A stretch of DNA of 64,000 nt, taken from contig CATKHW010000421.1 in assembly GCA_949752795.1 (NCBI GenBank), positions 521,684 through 585,683 on the forward strand, in the 5' to 3' direction. The notes under the pieces are model-generated. The model saw only the letters and a list, made by a program, of their open reading frames with translations. It searched no databases and had not been told where the DNA came from. Shown here piece after piece: positions 27,818 through 41,726 of this stretch. How positions within the stretch are numbered: position 1 is the first letter of the stretch; each line of letters starts with the position of its first letter. This stretch comes from Hyperoodon ampullatus (taxonomy: Eukaryota > Chordata > Mammalia > Artiodactyla > Ziphiidae). The position numbers and the translations under genes are program-made.

Positions 27818-29555
27818 ATCACTTCCCACTGGTCAAAAGGGACATCCACAAAATGTGTAAAAACCAGAAAGGCAAGACTGGTCCTGGAGAACAGGGAGCC
27901 TTGTTATGCTGATGGACGGGATGTAAATTGCCAACTGCCTCTCTGGAGGAGTGCATTTTGTTCCCTAAAACAAGTAAACAACAGAGCTACAGAGCCAAGG
28001 GCACTTCCAGTCTAGGGAATATACCTGGGAAAAACTGAAAATCAATAAGACAGAGCCACCCCAAAATTTTGGGCTGCACTGCTTACAAGGACCTCAACTT
28101 GGGTACACCTTAAATATCCCAGGAAATATAAAAATGGTTCAAAAATTTGTGGTACTTACGTACGATGGAATATCCCTCAGCCATGAAATCAATGTCATAA
28201 CACCAGTAGCAGCAAAATGGGTGGATTCAGGTACGATGATTCTAAGTGAAATAAGTCACAGACAAAAAGAAACTTATCATAAGTTATCACTTATGAAGAT
28301 CCTGTAAACATGGCTACACTTGAACTGAGTTAGGAAAGAGAACAGTGCCTCACATTTAGAAAACATTCTTATGCCTGCTTAAGGGGGAAGGAGAGGTGGG
28401 GTGATGCATAAAACCAGAGTTTGATATAAGCACAGGTACCGTTCCAAAAACCAACTATGGAATAGACAAGACCTACACCTTCCTCAGTGAAAGGGACTCA
28501 AAACCCCATATTTCCCGCAGAGGAATATATCTGACTAGTAAGAATCTTAAAACCTATGTATTGATATGTCTCCGTAAGGGAATCAAGTGTGTCTAGAATG
28601 GCATAAACATGGCAGCGAGAATCAGATCAAACCCATTATAAAAAGGAATTTCTAAAACAAAACAAAAAAACTGGGAAATTCTTTACAATTCCTTCAGGGT
28701 CTCTGATGAAACCTGGAATGACCCTATCTACAACGACAGCTGGATGTGGCATAAGGCTGGACACTTTGGACTGAGAGGATTGGTGAGATTGGGTGAACAA
28801 ATGCAGACCATTTAAAGCAATAATGCATGGCACACATTCCATGGGTCCCAACTCTCCAGGTTGAAGGGAATATTACTACAGATATAACATGTACGGGAAA
28901 CCTAGAGAACGGACACACTGTGAATACGAAAGGTTTCTAAAACTCAACGAATAGTCCCTCTCCTGGTGCTCCGGTTTGACTTTCCATCTGCTTTACTATC
29001 AACCTCCCAACTTGGAGAGACAGCCCCTTTAACCTCCTGGTTCGCACAGGTTGCCAATTTGGCAGAGGATGAAAGGGAAGAGGGAGAACCAATGAGAGAG
29101 TATCTGTTAGGCATTTGGACGGGCACATATCACTGTAATTTCCCGGCAGGAAGAAGAATTAACCAAAGTCTCAGCCACCCACCGGGAACCAGTATAGGTC
29201 CTGAACCAAAATTTTGGACTTGCGGTCAGCTCATCTAAAACGAGTTGAAAAATGGAGCTCAGGGCCACAGCAATTCACAAACTGGCCGAGTAATAAAGGA
29301 CAACTATCGTCCATAATCTGTTGAGGGAAGGCAACGAGGCGGACTTGAAAGCGAGGCAGAATAGCAGGAAAGAGATTTCAAGAGGTACGTTGGAATCGTC
29401 TTTAAAGCACAGGAAGAGGGGCACAACTTCGACAATGATGCACTTGGCCAAAAAGGGCGTATGCGTTTTCTCCTGAATATATTCAGGAGAAAACGCATAC
29501 GCCCTTTTTGGCCAAGCAAGCAAGCGGGCAATGCAAATCTGCACTACAAAGAAGT
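27818..29555 (+). repeat. Satellite unit 17 (type I)
   Basis: 1,738 bp, one base lost in TCCATAATCTG near 29313. L1-derived part 28034-28671. It shares GACTGGT and ATGGACGGG with unit 11. The palindrome at 29443-29516 is perfect. It is the last type I unit in the window. Confidence 0.95.
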
Positions 29556-31294
29556 ATCACTTCCCACCGGTCAAAAGGGACATCCACAAAATGTGTAAAA
29601 ACCAGAAAGGCAAGACAGGCCCTGGAGAACAGGGAGCCTTGTTATGCTGATGGGCGGGATGTAAATTGCCAACTGCCTCTCTGGAGGAGTGCATTGTGTT
29701 CCCTAAAACAAGTAAACAACAGAGCTACAGAGCCAAGGGCACTTCCAGTCTAGGGAATATACCTTGGGAAAACTGAAAATCAAAAAGACACAGCCACCCC
29801 AAAATTTAGGGCTGCACTGCTTACAAGGACCTCAACTTGGGTACACATTAAATATCCCAGGAAATATAAAAATGGTTCAAAAAATTGTGGTACTTACGTA
29901 CGATGGAATATCCCTCAGCCATGAAATCAATGTCATAAGACCAGTAGCAGCAAAATGGGTGGATTCAGGTACGATGATTCTAAGTGAAATAAGTCACACA
30001 GAAAAAGAAACTTATCATAAGATGTCACTTATGAAGATCCTGTAAACATGGCTACACTTGAACTGAGTTAGGAAAGAGAACAGTGTCTCACATTTAGAAA
30101 ACACTCTTATGCCTGCTTAAGGGGGAAGGAGAGGTGGGGTGATGCATAAAACCAGAGTTTGATATAAGCAGAGGTACCGTTCCAAAAACCAACTATGGAA
30201 TAGACAAGACCTACACCTTCCTCAGTGAAAGGGACTCAAAACCCCATATTTCCCGCAGAGGAATATATCTGACTAGTAAGAATCTTAAAACCTATGTATT
30301 GATATGTGTCCGTAAGGGAATCAAGTGTGTCTAGACTGGGATAAATATGGCAGCGAGAATCAGCTCAAACCCACTATAAAAAGGAATTTCAAAAATAAAA
30401 CAAAAAAACTGGGAAATTCTTTACAATTCCTTCAGGGTCGCTGATGAAACCTGAAATGACCCTATCTACAATGACAGCTGGATTTGGCATAAGGCTGGAC
30501 ACTTGGGACTGCGAGGATTGGTGAGATTGGGTGAGCAAATGCAGACCCTTTAAAGCAATAATGCATGGCACACATTCCATGGGTCCCAACACTCCAGGTT
30601 GAAGGGAATATTACTACAGATATAACATGTATGGGAATCCTAGAGAACGGACACACTGTGAATATGAAAGGTTTCTAAAACTCAACGAATAGTCCCTCTC
30701 CTGGTGCTCCGGTTTGACTTTCCATCTGCTTTATTATCAACCTCCCAACTTGGAGAGACAGCCCCTTTAACCTCCTGGTTCGCACAGGTTGCCAATTTGG
30801 CAGAGGATGAAATGGAAGAGGGAGAACCAATGAGAGAGTAGCTGTTAGGCATTTGGACAGGCACATATCACTGTAATTTCCCGGCAGGAAGAAGAATTAA
30901 CCAAAGTCTCAGCCACCCACCGGGAATCAGTATAGATCCTGAACCAAAATTTTGGACTTGCGGTCAGCTCACCAAAAACGAGTTGAAAAATGGAGCTCAG
31001 GGGCACAGCAATTCACAAACTGGCCGAGTAATAAAGGACAACTATCGTCCAAATATCTGTTGAGGGAAGGCAACGAGGCGGACTTGAAAGCGAGGCAGAA
31101 TAGCAGGAAACAGATTTCAAGAGGTACGTTGGAATCGCCTTTAAAGCACAGGAAGAGGGGCACAACTTCGACAATGATGCACTTGGCCAAAAAGGGCGTA
31201 TGCGTTTTCTTCTGAATATATTCAGGAGAAAACGCATACGCCCTTTTTGGCCAAGCAAGCAAGCGGGCAATGCAAATCTGCACTACAAAGAAGT
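29556..31294 (+). repeat. Satellite unit 18 (type II, dimer position a)
   Basis: 1,739 bp. L1-derived part 29772-30409, relic frame open (29764-30045). AAGATGTCACT is confined to units 18-21. GGACAGGCAC is shared with unit 20. The palindrome at 31182-31255 has one mispair. Confidence 0.95.
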
Positions 31295-33032
31295 ATCACT
31301 TCCCACCGGTCAAAAGGGACATCCACAAAATGTGTAAAAACCAGAAAGGCAAGACAGGCCCTGGAGAACAGGGAGCATTGTTATGCTGATGGGCGGGATG
31401 TAAATTGCCAACTCCCTCTCTGGAGGAGTGCATTGTGTTCCCTAAAACAAGTAAACAACAGAGCTACAGAGCCAAGGGCACTTCCAGTCTAGGGAATATA
31501 CCTTGGGAAAACTGAAAATCAAAAAGACACAGCCACCCCAAAATTTAGGGCTGCACTGCTTACAAGGACCTCAACTTGGGTACACCTTAAATATCCCAGG
31601 AAATATAAAAATGGTTCAAAAAATTGTGGTACTTACGTACGATGGAATATCCCTCAGCCATGAAATCAATGTCATAAGACCAGTAGCAGCAAAATGGGTG
31701 GATTCAGGTACGATGATTCTAAGTGAAATAAGTCACACAGAAAAAGAAACTTATCATAAGATGTCACTTATGAAGATCCTGTAAACATGGCTACACTTGA
31801 ACTGAGTTAGGAAAGAGAACAGTGTCTCACATTTAGAAAACACTCTTATGCCTGCTTAAGGGGGAAGGAGAGGTGGGGTTATGCATAAAACCAGAGTTTG
31901 ATATAAGCACAGGTACCGTTCCAAAAACCAACTATGGAATAGACAAGACCTACACCTTCCTCAGTGAAAGGGACTCAAAACCCCATATTTCCCGCAGAGG
32001 AATATATCTGACTAGTAAGAATCTTAAAACCTCTGTATTGATATGTCTCCGTGAGGGAATCAAGTGTGTCTAGACTGGGATAAATATGGCAGCGAGAATC
32101 AGCTCAAACCCACTATAAAAAGGAATTTCAAAAATAAAACAAAAAAACTGGGAAATTCTTTACAATTCCTTCAGGGTCTCTGATGAAACCTGAAATGACC
32201 CTATCTACAATGACAGCTGGATGTGGCATAAGGCTGGACACTTGGGACTGAGAGGATTGGTGAGATTGGGTGAGCAAATGCAGACCCTTTAAAGCAATAA
32301 TGCATGGCACACATTCCATGGGTCCCAACTCTCCAGGTTGAAGGGAATATTACTACAGATATAACATGTACGGGAATACTAGAGAACGGACACACTGTGA
32401 ATACGAAAGGTTTCTAAAACTCAATGAATTGTCCCTCTCCTGGTGTTCCGGTTTGACTTTCATCTGCTTTATTATCAACCTCCCAACTTGGAGAGACAGC
32501 CCCTTTAACCTCCTGGTTCGCACAGGTTGCCAATTTGGCAGAGGATGAAAGGGAAGAGGGAGAACCAATGAGAGAGTAGCTGTAAGGCATTTGGACGGGC
32601 ACATATCACTGTAATTTCCCGGCAGGAAGAAGAATTAACCAAAGTCTCAGCCACCCACCGGGAATCAGTATAGATCCTGAACCAAAATTTTGGACTTGCG
32701 GTCAGCTCACCAAAAACGAGTTGAAAAATGGAGCTCAGGGGCACAGCAATTCACAAACTGGCCGAGTAATAAAGGACAACTATCGTCCAAAAATCTGTTG
32801 AGGGAAGGCAACGAGGCGGACTTGAAAGCGAGGCAGAATAGCAGGAAACAGATTTCAAGAGGTACGTTGGAATCGCCTTTAAAGCACAGGAAGAGGGGCA
32901 CAACTTCGACAATGATGCACTTGGCCAAAAAGGGCGTATGCGTTTTCTCCTGAATATATTCAGGAGAAAACACATACGCCCTTTTTGGCCAAGCAAGCAA
33001 GCGGACAATGCAAATCTGCACTACAAAGAAGT
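31295..33032 (+). repeat. Satellite unit 19 (type II, dimer position b)
   Basis: 1,738 bp. A C is missing in GACTTTCATCTG, as in unit 21. L1-derived part 31511-32148, relic frame open (31503-31784). CCTCTGTATTG, CCGTGAGGG, GCTGTAAGGC and AAAACACATACG are shared with unit 21. The palindrome at 32920-32993 has one mispair. Confidence 0.95.
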
Positions 33033-34771
33033 ATCACTTCCCACCGGTCAAAAGGTACATCCACAAAATGTGTAAAAACCAGAAAGGCAAGACAGGCCCT
33101 GGAGAACAGGTAGCCTTGTTATGCTGATGGGCGGGATGTAAATTGCCAACTGCCTCTCTGGAGGAGTGCATTGTGTTCCCTAAAACAAGTAAACAACAGA
33201 GCTACAGAGCCAAGGGCACTTCCAGTCTAGGGAATAAACCTTGGGAAAACTGAAAATCAAAAAGACACAGCCACCCCAAAATTTAGGGCTGCACTGCTTA
33301 CAAGGACCTCAACTTGGGTACACCTTAAATATCCCAGGAAATATAAAAATGGTTCAAAAAATTGTGGTACTTACGTACGATGGCATATCCCTCAGCCATG
33401 AAATCAATGTCATAAGACCAGTAGCAGCAAAATGGGTGGATTCAGGTACGATGATTCTAAGTGAAATAAGTCACACAGAAAAAGAAACTTATCATAAGAT
33501 GTCACTTATGAAGATCCTGTAAACATGGCTACACTTGAACTGAGTTAGGAAAGAGAACAGTGTCTCACATTTAGAAAACACTCTTATGCCTGCTTAAGGG
33601 GGAAGGAGAGGTGGGGTGATGCATAAAACCAGAGTTTGATATAAGCACAGGTACCGTTCCAAAAACCAACTATGGAATAGACAAGACCTACACCTTCCTC
33701 AGTGAAAGGGACTCAAAACCCCATATTTCCCGCAGAGGAATATATCTGACTAGTAAGAATCTTAAAACCTATGTATTGATATGTCTCCGTAAGGGAATCA
33801 AGTGTGTCTAGACTGGGATAAATATGGCAGCGAGAATCAGCTCAAACCCACTATAAAAAGGAATTTCAAAAATAAAATAAAAAAACTGGGAAATTCTTTA
33901 CAATTCCTTCAGGGTCTCTGATGAAACCTGAAATGACCCTATCTACAATGACAGCTGGATGTGGCATAAGGCTGGACACTTGGGACTGAGAGGATTGGTG
34001 AGATTGGGTGAGCAAATGCAGACCCTTTAAAGCAATAATGCATGGCACACATTCCATGGGTCCCAACTCTCCAGGTTGAAGGGAATATTACTACAGATAT
34101 AACATGTACGGGAATCCTAGAGAACGGACACACTGTGAATACGAAAGGTTCCTAAAACTCAACGAATAGTCCCTGTCCTGGTGCTCCGGTTTGACTTTCC
34201 ATCTGCTTTATTATCAACCTCCCAACTTGGAGAGACATCCCCTTTAACCTCCTGGTTCGCACAGGTTGCCAATTTGGCAGAGGATGAAAGGGAAGAGGGA
34301 GAACCAATGAGAGAGTAGCTGTTAGGCATTTGGACAGGCACATATCACTGTAATTTCCCGGCAGGAAGAAGAATTAACCAAAGTCTCAGCCACCCACCGG
34401 GAATCAGTATAGATCCTGAACCAAAATTTTGGACTTGCGGTCAGCTCACCAAAAACGAGTTGAAAAATGGAGCTCAGGGGCACAGCAATTCACAAACTGG
34501 CCGAGTAATAAAGGACAACTATCGTCCAAAAATCTGTTGAGGGAAGGCAACGAGGCAGACTTGAAAGCGAGGCAGAATAGCAGGAAACAGATTTCAAGAG
34601 GTACGTTGGAAACGCCTTTAAAGCACAGGAAGAGGGGCACAACTTCGACAATGATGCACTTGGCCAAAAAGGGCGTACGCATTTTCTCCTGAATATATTC
34701 AGGAGAAAACGCATACGCCCTTTTTGGCCAAGCAAGCAAGCGGGCAATGCAAATCTGCACTACAAAGAAGT
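33033..34771 (+). repeat. Satellite unit 20 (type II, dimer position a)
   Basis: 1,739 bp. L1-derived part 33249-33886, relic frame open (33241-33522). The CENP-B-like site is closest to consensus here (GTACGTTGGAAACGCCT at 34601). The palindrome at 34659-34732 has two mispairs. Confidence 0.95.
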
Positions 34772-36509
34772 ATCACTTCCCACCGGTCAAAAGGGACATC
34801 CACAAAATGTGTAAAAACCAGAAAGGCAAGACAGGCCCTGGAGAACAGGGAGCCTTGTTATGCTGATGGGCGGGATGTAAATTGCCAACTGCCTCTCTGG
34901 AGGAGTGCATTGTGTTCCCTAAAACAAGTAAACAACAGAGCTACAGAGCCAAGGGCACTTCCAGTCTAGGGAATATACCTTGGGAAAACTGAAAATCAAA
35001 AAGACACAGCCACCCCAAAATTTAGGGCTGCACTGCTTACAAGGACCTCAACTTGGGTACACCTTAAATATCCCAGGAAATATAAAAATGGTTCAAAAAA
35101 TTGTGGTACTTACGTACGATGGAATATCCCTCAGCCATGAAATCAATGTCATAAGACCAGTAGCAGCAAAATGGGTGGATTCAGGTACGATGATTCTAAG
35201 TGAAATAAGTCACACAGAAAAAGAAACTTATCATAAGATGTCACTTATGAAGATCCTGTAAACATGGCTACACTTGAACTGAGTTAGGAAAGAGAACAGT
35301 GTCTCACATTTAGAAAACACTCTTATGCCTGCTTAAGGGGGAAGGAGAGGTGGGGTGATGCATAAAACCAGAGTTTGATATAAGCACAGGTACCGTTCCA
35401 AAAACCAACTATGGAATAGACAAGACCTACACCTTCCTCAGTGAAAGGGACTCAAAACCCCATATTTCCCGCAGAGGAATATATCTGACTAGTAAGAATC
35501 TTAAAACCTCTGTATTGATATGTCTCCGTGAGGGAATCAAGTGTGTCTAGACTGGGATAAATATGGCAGCGAGAATCAGCTTAAACCCACTATAAAAAGG
35601 AATTTCAAAAATAAAACAAAAAAACTGGGAAATTCTTTACAATTCCTTCAGGGTCTCTGATGAAACCTGAAATGACCCTATGTACAATGACAGCTGGATG
35701 TGGCATAAGGCTGGACACTTGGGACTGAGAGGATTGGTGAGATTGGGTGAGCAAATGCAGACCCTTTAAAGCAATAATGCATGGCACACATTCCATGGGT
35801 CCCAACTCTCCAGGTTGAAGGGAATATTACTACAGATATAACATGTACGGGAATCCTAGAGAACGGACACACTGTGAATACGAAAGGTTTCTAAAACTCA
35901 ATGAATAGTCCCTCTCCTGGTGCTCCGGTTTGACTTTCATCTGCTTTATTATCAACCTCCCAACTTGGAGAGACAGCCCCTTTAACCTCCTGGTTCGCAC
36001 AGGTTGCCAATTTGGCAGAGGATGAAAGGGAAGAGGGAGAACCAATGAGAGAGTAGCTGTAAGGCATTTGGACGGGCACATATCACTGTAATTTCCCGGC
36101 AGGAAGAAGTATTAACCAAAGTCTCATCCACCCACCGGGAATCAGTATAGATCCTGAACCAAAATTTTGAACTTGCGGTCAGCTCACCAAAAACGAGTTG
36201 AAATATGGAGCTCAGGGGCACAGCAATTCACAAACTGGCCGAGTAATAAAGGCCAACTATCGTCCAAAAATCTGTTGAGGGAAGGCAACGAGGCGGACTT
36301 GAAAGCGAGGCAGAATAGCAGGAAACAGATTTCAAGAGGTACGTTGGAATCGCCTTTAAAGCACAGGAAGAGGGGCACAACTTCGACAATGATGCACTTG
36401 GCCAAAAAGGGCGTATGCGTTTTCTCCTGAATATATTCAGGAGAAAACACATACGCCCTTTTTGGCCAAGCAAGCAAGCGGACAATGCAAATCTGCACTA
36501 CAAAGACGT
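34772..36509 (+). repeat. Satellite unit 21 (type II, dimer position b)
   Basis: 1,738 bp, with the same missing C as unit 19. L1-derived part 34988-35625, relic frame open (34980-35261). It has the unit 19 diagnostic set exactly two units later. The palindrome at 36397-36470 has one mispair. Confidence 0.95.
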
Positions 36510-38248
36510 ATCACTTCCCACCGGTCAAAAGGGACATCCACAAAATGTGTAAAAACCAGAAAGGCAAGACAGGCCCTGGAGAACAGGGAGCCTTGTTATG
36601 CTGATGGGCGGGATGTAAATTGCCAACTGCCTCTCTGGAGGAGTGCATTGTGTTCCCTAAAACAAGTAAACAACAGAGCTACAGAGCCAAGGGCACTTCC
36701 AGTCTAGGGAATATACCTTGGGAAAACTGAAAATCAAAAAGACACAGCCACCCCAAAATTTAGGGCTGCACTGCTTACAAGGACCTCAACTTGGGTACAC
36801 CTTAAATATCCCAGGAAATATAAAAATGGTTCAAAAAATTGTGGTACTTACGTACGATGGAATATCCCTCAGCCATGAAATCAATGTCATAAGACCAGTA
36901 GCAGCAAAATGGGTGGATTCAGGTACGATGATTCTAAGTGAAATAAGTCACACAGAAAAAGAAACTTATCATAAGATATCACTTATGAAGATCCTGTAAA
37001 CATGGCTACACTTGAACTGAGTTAGGAAAGAGAACAGTGTCTCACATTTAGAAAACACTCTTATGCCTGCTTAAGGGGGAAGGAGAGGTGGGGTGATGCA
37101 TAAAACCAGAGTTTGATATAAGCACAGGTACCGTTCCAAAAACCAACTATGGAATAGACAAGACCTACACCTTCCTCAGTGAAAGGGACTCAAAACCCCA
37201 TATTTCCCGCAGAGGAATATATCTGACTAGTAAGAATCTTAAAAGCTACGTATTGATATGTCTCCGTAAGGGAATCAAGTGTGTCTAGACTGGGATAAAT
37301 ATGGCAGCGAGAATCAGCTCAAACCCACTATAAAAAGGAATTTCAAAAATAAAACAAAAAAACTGGGAAATTCTTTACAATTCCTTCAGGGTCTCTGATG
37401 AAACCTGAAATGACCCTATCTACAATGACAGCTGGATGTGGCATAAGGCTGGACACTTTGGACTGAGAGGATTGGTGAGATTGGGTGAACAAATGCAGAC
37501 CATTTAAAGCAATAATGCATGGCAAACATTCCATGGGTACCAACTCTCCAGGTTGAAGGGAATATTACTACAGATATAACATGTACGGGAATCCTAGAGA
37601 ACGGACACACTGTGAATACGAAAGGTTTCTAAAACTCAACGAATAGTCCCTCTCCTGGTGCTCCGGTTTGACTTTCCATCTGCTTTATTATCAACCTCCC
37701 AACTTGGAGAGACAGCCCCTTTAACCTCCTGGTTCGCACAGGTTGCCAATTTGGCAGAGGATGAAAGGGAAGAGGGAGAACCAATGAGAGAGTAGCTGTT
37801 AGGCATTTGGACGGGCACATATCACTGTAATTTCCCGGCAGGAAGAAGAATTAACCAAAGTCTCAGCCACCCACCGGGAATCAGTATAGATCCTGAACCA
37901 AAATTTTGGACTTGCGGTCAGCTCACCAAAAACGAGTTGAAAAATGGAGCTCAGGGGCACAGCAATTCACAAACTGGCTGAGTAATAAAGGACAACTATC
38001 GTCCAAAAATCTGTTGAGGGAAGGCAACGAGGCGGACTTGAAAGCGAGGCAGAATAGCAGGAAACAGATTTCAAGAGGTACGTTGGAATCACCTTTAAAG
38101 CACAGGAAGAGGGGCACAACTTCGACAATGATGCACTTGGCCAAAAAGGGCGTATGCGTTTTCTCCTGAATATATTCAGGAGAAAACGCATACGCCCTTT
38201 TTGGCCAAGCAAGCAAGCGGGCAATGCAAATCTGCACTACAAAGAAGT
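36510..38248 (+). repeat. Satellite unit 22 (type II, identical to unit 23)
   Basis: 1,739 bp. L1-derived part 36726-37363, relic frame open (36718-36999). AAAAGCTACG, GGCAAACATTCC and AACTGGCTGAG are repeated in unit 23, with no difference found by eye. The palindrome at 38136-38209 is perfect. Confidence 0.95.
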
Positions 38249-39987
38249 ATCACTTCCCACCGGTCAAAAGGGACATCCACAAAATGTGTAAAAACCAGAA
38301 AGGCAAGACAGGCCCTGGAGAACAGGGAGCCTTGTTATGCTGATGGGCGGGATGTAAATTGCCAACTGCCTCTCTGGAGGAGTGCATTGTGTTCCCTAAA
38401 ACAAGTAAACAACAGAGCTACAGAGCCAAGGGCACTTCCAGTCTAGGGAATATACCTTGGGAAAACTGAAAATCAAAAAGACACAGCCACCCCAAAATTT
38501 AGGGCTGCACTGCTTACAAGGACCTCAACTTGGGTACACCTTAAATATCCCAGGAAATATAAAAATGGTTCAAAAAATTGTGGTACTTACGTACGATGGA
38601 ATATCCCTCAGCCATGAAATCAATGTCATAAGACCAGTAGCAGCAAAATGGGTGGATTCAGGTACGATGATTCTAAGTGAAATAAGTCACACAGAAAAAG
38701 AAACTTATCATAAGATATCACTTATGAAGATCCTGTAAACATGGCTACACTTGAACTGAGTTAGGAAAGAGAACAGTGTCTCACATTTAGAAAACACTCT
38801 TATGCCTGCTTAAGGGGGAAGGAGAGGTGGGGTGATGCATAAAACCAGAGTTTGATATAAGCACAGGTACCGTTCCAAAAACCAACTATGGAATAGACAA
38901 GACCTACACCTTCCTCAGTGAAAGGGACTCAAAACCCCATATTTCCCGCAGAGGAATATATCTGACTAGTAAGAATCTTAAAAGCTACGTATTGATATGT
39001 CTCCGTAAGGGAATCAAGTGTGTCTAGACTGGGATAAATATGGCAGCGAGAATCAGCTCAAACCCACTATAAAAAGGAATTTCAAAAATAAAACAAAAAA
39101 ACTGGGAAATTCTTTACAATTCCTTCAGGGTCTCTGATGAAACCTGAAATGACCCTATCTACAATGACAGCTGGATGTGGCATAAGGCTGGACACTTTGG
39201 ACTGAGAGGATTGGTGAGATTGGGTGAACAAATGCAGACCATTTAAAGCAATAATGCATGGCAAACATTCCATGGGTACCAACTCTCCAGGTTGAAGGGA
39301 ATATTACTACAGATATAACATGTACGGGAATCCTAGAGAACGGACACACTGTGAATACGAAAGGTTTCTAAAACTCAACGAATAGTCCCTCTCCTGGTGC
39401 TCCGGTTTGACTTTCCATCTGCTTTATTATCAACCTCCCAACTTGGAGAGACAGCCCCTTTAACCTCCTGGTTCGCACAGGTTGCCAATTTGGCAGAGGA
39501 TGAAAGGGAAGAGGGAGAACCAATGAGAGAGTAGCTGTTAGGCATTTGGACGGGCACATATCACTGTAATTTCCCGGCAGGAAGAAGAATTAACCAAAGT
39601 CTCAGCCACCCACCGGGAATCAGTATAGATCCTGAACCAAAATTTTGGACTTGCGGTCAGCTCACCAAAAACGAGTTGAAAAATGGAGCTCAGGGGCACA
39701 GCAATTCACAAACTGGCTGAGTAATAAAGGACAACTATCGTCCAAAAATCTGTTGAGGGAAGGCAACGAGGCGGACTTGAAAGCGAGGCAGAATAGCAGG
39801 AAACAGATTTCAAGAGGTACGTTGGAATCACCTTTAAAGCACAGGAAGAGGGGCACAACTTCGACAATGATGCACTTGGCCAAAAAGGGCGTATGCGTTT
39901 TCTCCTGAATATATTCAGGAGAAAACGCATACGCCCTTTTTGGCCAAGCAAGCAAGCGGGCAATGCAAATCTGCACTACAAAGAAGT
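38249..39987 (+). repeat. Satellite unit 23 (type II, identical to unit 22)
   Basis: 1,739 bp. L1-derived part 38465-39102, relic frame open (38457-38738). Appears to be a recent tandem copy of unit 22. The palindrome at 39875-39948 is perfect. Confidence 0.95.
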
Positions 39988-41726
39988 ATCACTTCCCACC
40001 GGTCAAAAGGGACATCCACAAAATGTGTAAAAACCAGAAAGGCAAGACAGGCCCTGGAGAACAGGGAGCCTTGTTATGCTGATGGGCGGGATGTAAATTG
40101 CCAACTGCCTCTCTGGAGGAGTGCATTGTGTTCCCTAAAACAAGTAAACAACAGAGCTACAGAGCCAAGGGCACTTCCAGTCTAGGGAATATACCTTGGG
40201 AAAACTGAAAATCAAAAAGACACAGCCACCCCAAAATTTAGGGCTGCACTGCTTACAAGGACCTCAACTTGGGTACACCTTAAATATCCCAGGAAATATA
40301 AAATTGGTTCAAAAAATTGTGGTACTTACGTACGATGGAATATCCCTCAGCCATGAAATCAATGTCATAAGACCAGTAGCAGCAAAATGGGTGGATTCAG
40401 GTACGATGATTCTAAGTGAAATAAGTCACACAGAAAAAGAAACTTATCATAAGATATCACTTATGAAGATCCTGTAAACATGGCTACACTTGAACTGAGT
40501 TAGGAAAGAGAACAGTGTCTCACATTTAGAAAACACTCTTATGCCTGCTTAAGGGGGAAGGAGAGGTGGGGTGATGCATAAAACCAGAGTTTGATATAAG
40601 CACAGGCACCGTTCCAAAAACCAACTATGGAATAGACAAGACCTACACCTTCCTCAGTGAAAGGGACTCAAAACCCCATATTTCCCACAGAGGAATATAT
40701 CTGACTAGTAAGAATCTTAAAAGCTACGTATTGATATGTCTCCGTAAGGGAATCAAGTGTGTCTAGACTGGGATAAATATGGCAGCGAGAATCAGCTCAA
40801 ACCCACTATAAAAAGGAATTTCAAAAATAAAACAAAAAAACTGGGAAATTCTTTACAATTCCTTCAGGGTCTCTGATGAAACCTGAAATGACCCTATCTA
40901 CAATGACAGCTGGATGTGGCATAAGGCTGGACACTTGGGACTGAGAGGATTGGTGAGATTGGGTGAGCAAATGCAGACCCTTTAAAGCAATAATGCATGG
41001 CACACATTCCATGGGTCCCAACTCTCCAGGTTGAAGGGAATATTACTACAGATATACCATGTTCGGGAATCCTAGAGAACGGACACACTGTGAATACGAA
41101 AGGTTTCTAAAACTCAACGAATAGTCCCTCTCCTGGTGCTCCGGTTTGACTTTCCATCTGCTTTATTATCAACCTCCCAACTTGGAGAGACAGCCCCTTT
41201 AACCTCCTGGTTCGCACAGGTTGCCAATTTGGCAGAGGATGAAAGGGAAGAGGGAGAACCAATGAGAGAGTAGCTGTTAGGCATTTGGACGGGCACATAT
41301 CACTCTAATTTCCCGGCAGGAAGAAGAATTAACCAAAGTCTCAGCCACCCACCGGGAATCAGTATAGATCCTGAACCAAAATTTTGGACTTGCGGTCAGC
41401 TCACCAAAAACGAGTTGAAAAATGGAGCTCAGGGGCACAGCAATTCACAAACTGGCCGAGTAATAAAGGACAACTATCGTCCAAAAATCTGTTGAGGGAA
41501 GGCAACGAGGCGGACTTGAAAGCGAGGCAGAATAGCAGGAAACAGATTTCAAGAGGTACGTTGGAATCGCCTTTAAAGCACAGGAAGAGGGGCACAACTT
41601 CCACAATGATGAACTTGGCCAAAAAGGGCGTATGCGTTTTCTCCTGAATATATTCAGGAGAAAACGCATACGCCCTTTTTGGCCAAGCAAGCAAGCGGGC
41701 AATGCAAATCTGCACTACAAAGAAGT
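39988..41726 (+). repeat. Satellite unit 24 (type II)
   Basis: 1,739 bp. L1-derived part 40204-40841, relic frame open (40196-40477) with ATG changed to TTG at 40304. It keeps AAAAGCTACG from units 22/23 but not GGCAAACATTCC. The palindrome at 41614-41687 is perfect. Confidence 0.95.

Larger units (their letters stand above)
29556..36507 (+). repeat. Two-unit higher-order repeat (units 18-21)
   Basis: Units 19 and 21 share a one-base deletion and at least five private substitutions at a spacing of ~3,477 bp. Units 18 and 20 share GGACAGGCAC. All four carry AAGATGTCACT. Confidence 0.75.
36508..40303 (+). repeat. Recent tandem duplication (units 22-23 into 24)
   Basis: 36508-38564 and 38247-40303 look identical, about 2,057 bp at an offset of 1,739. 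The identity is bounded by 36507 (C against A) on the left and 40304 (T against A) on the right. Confidence 0.8.
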
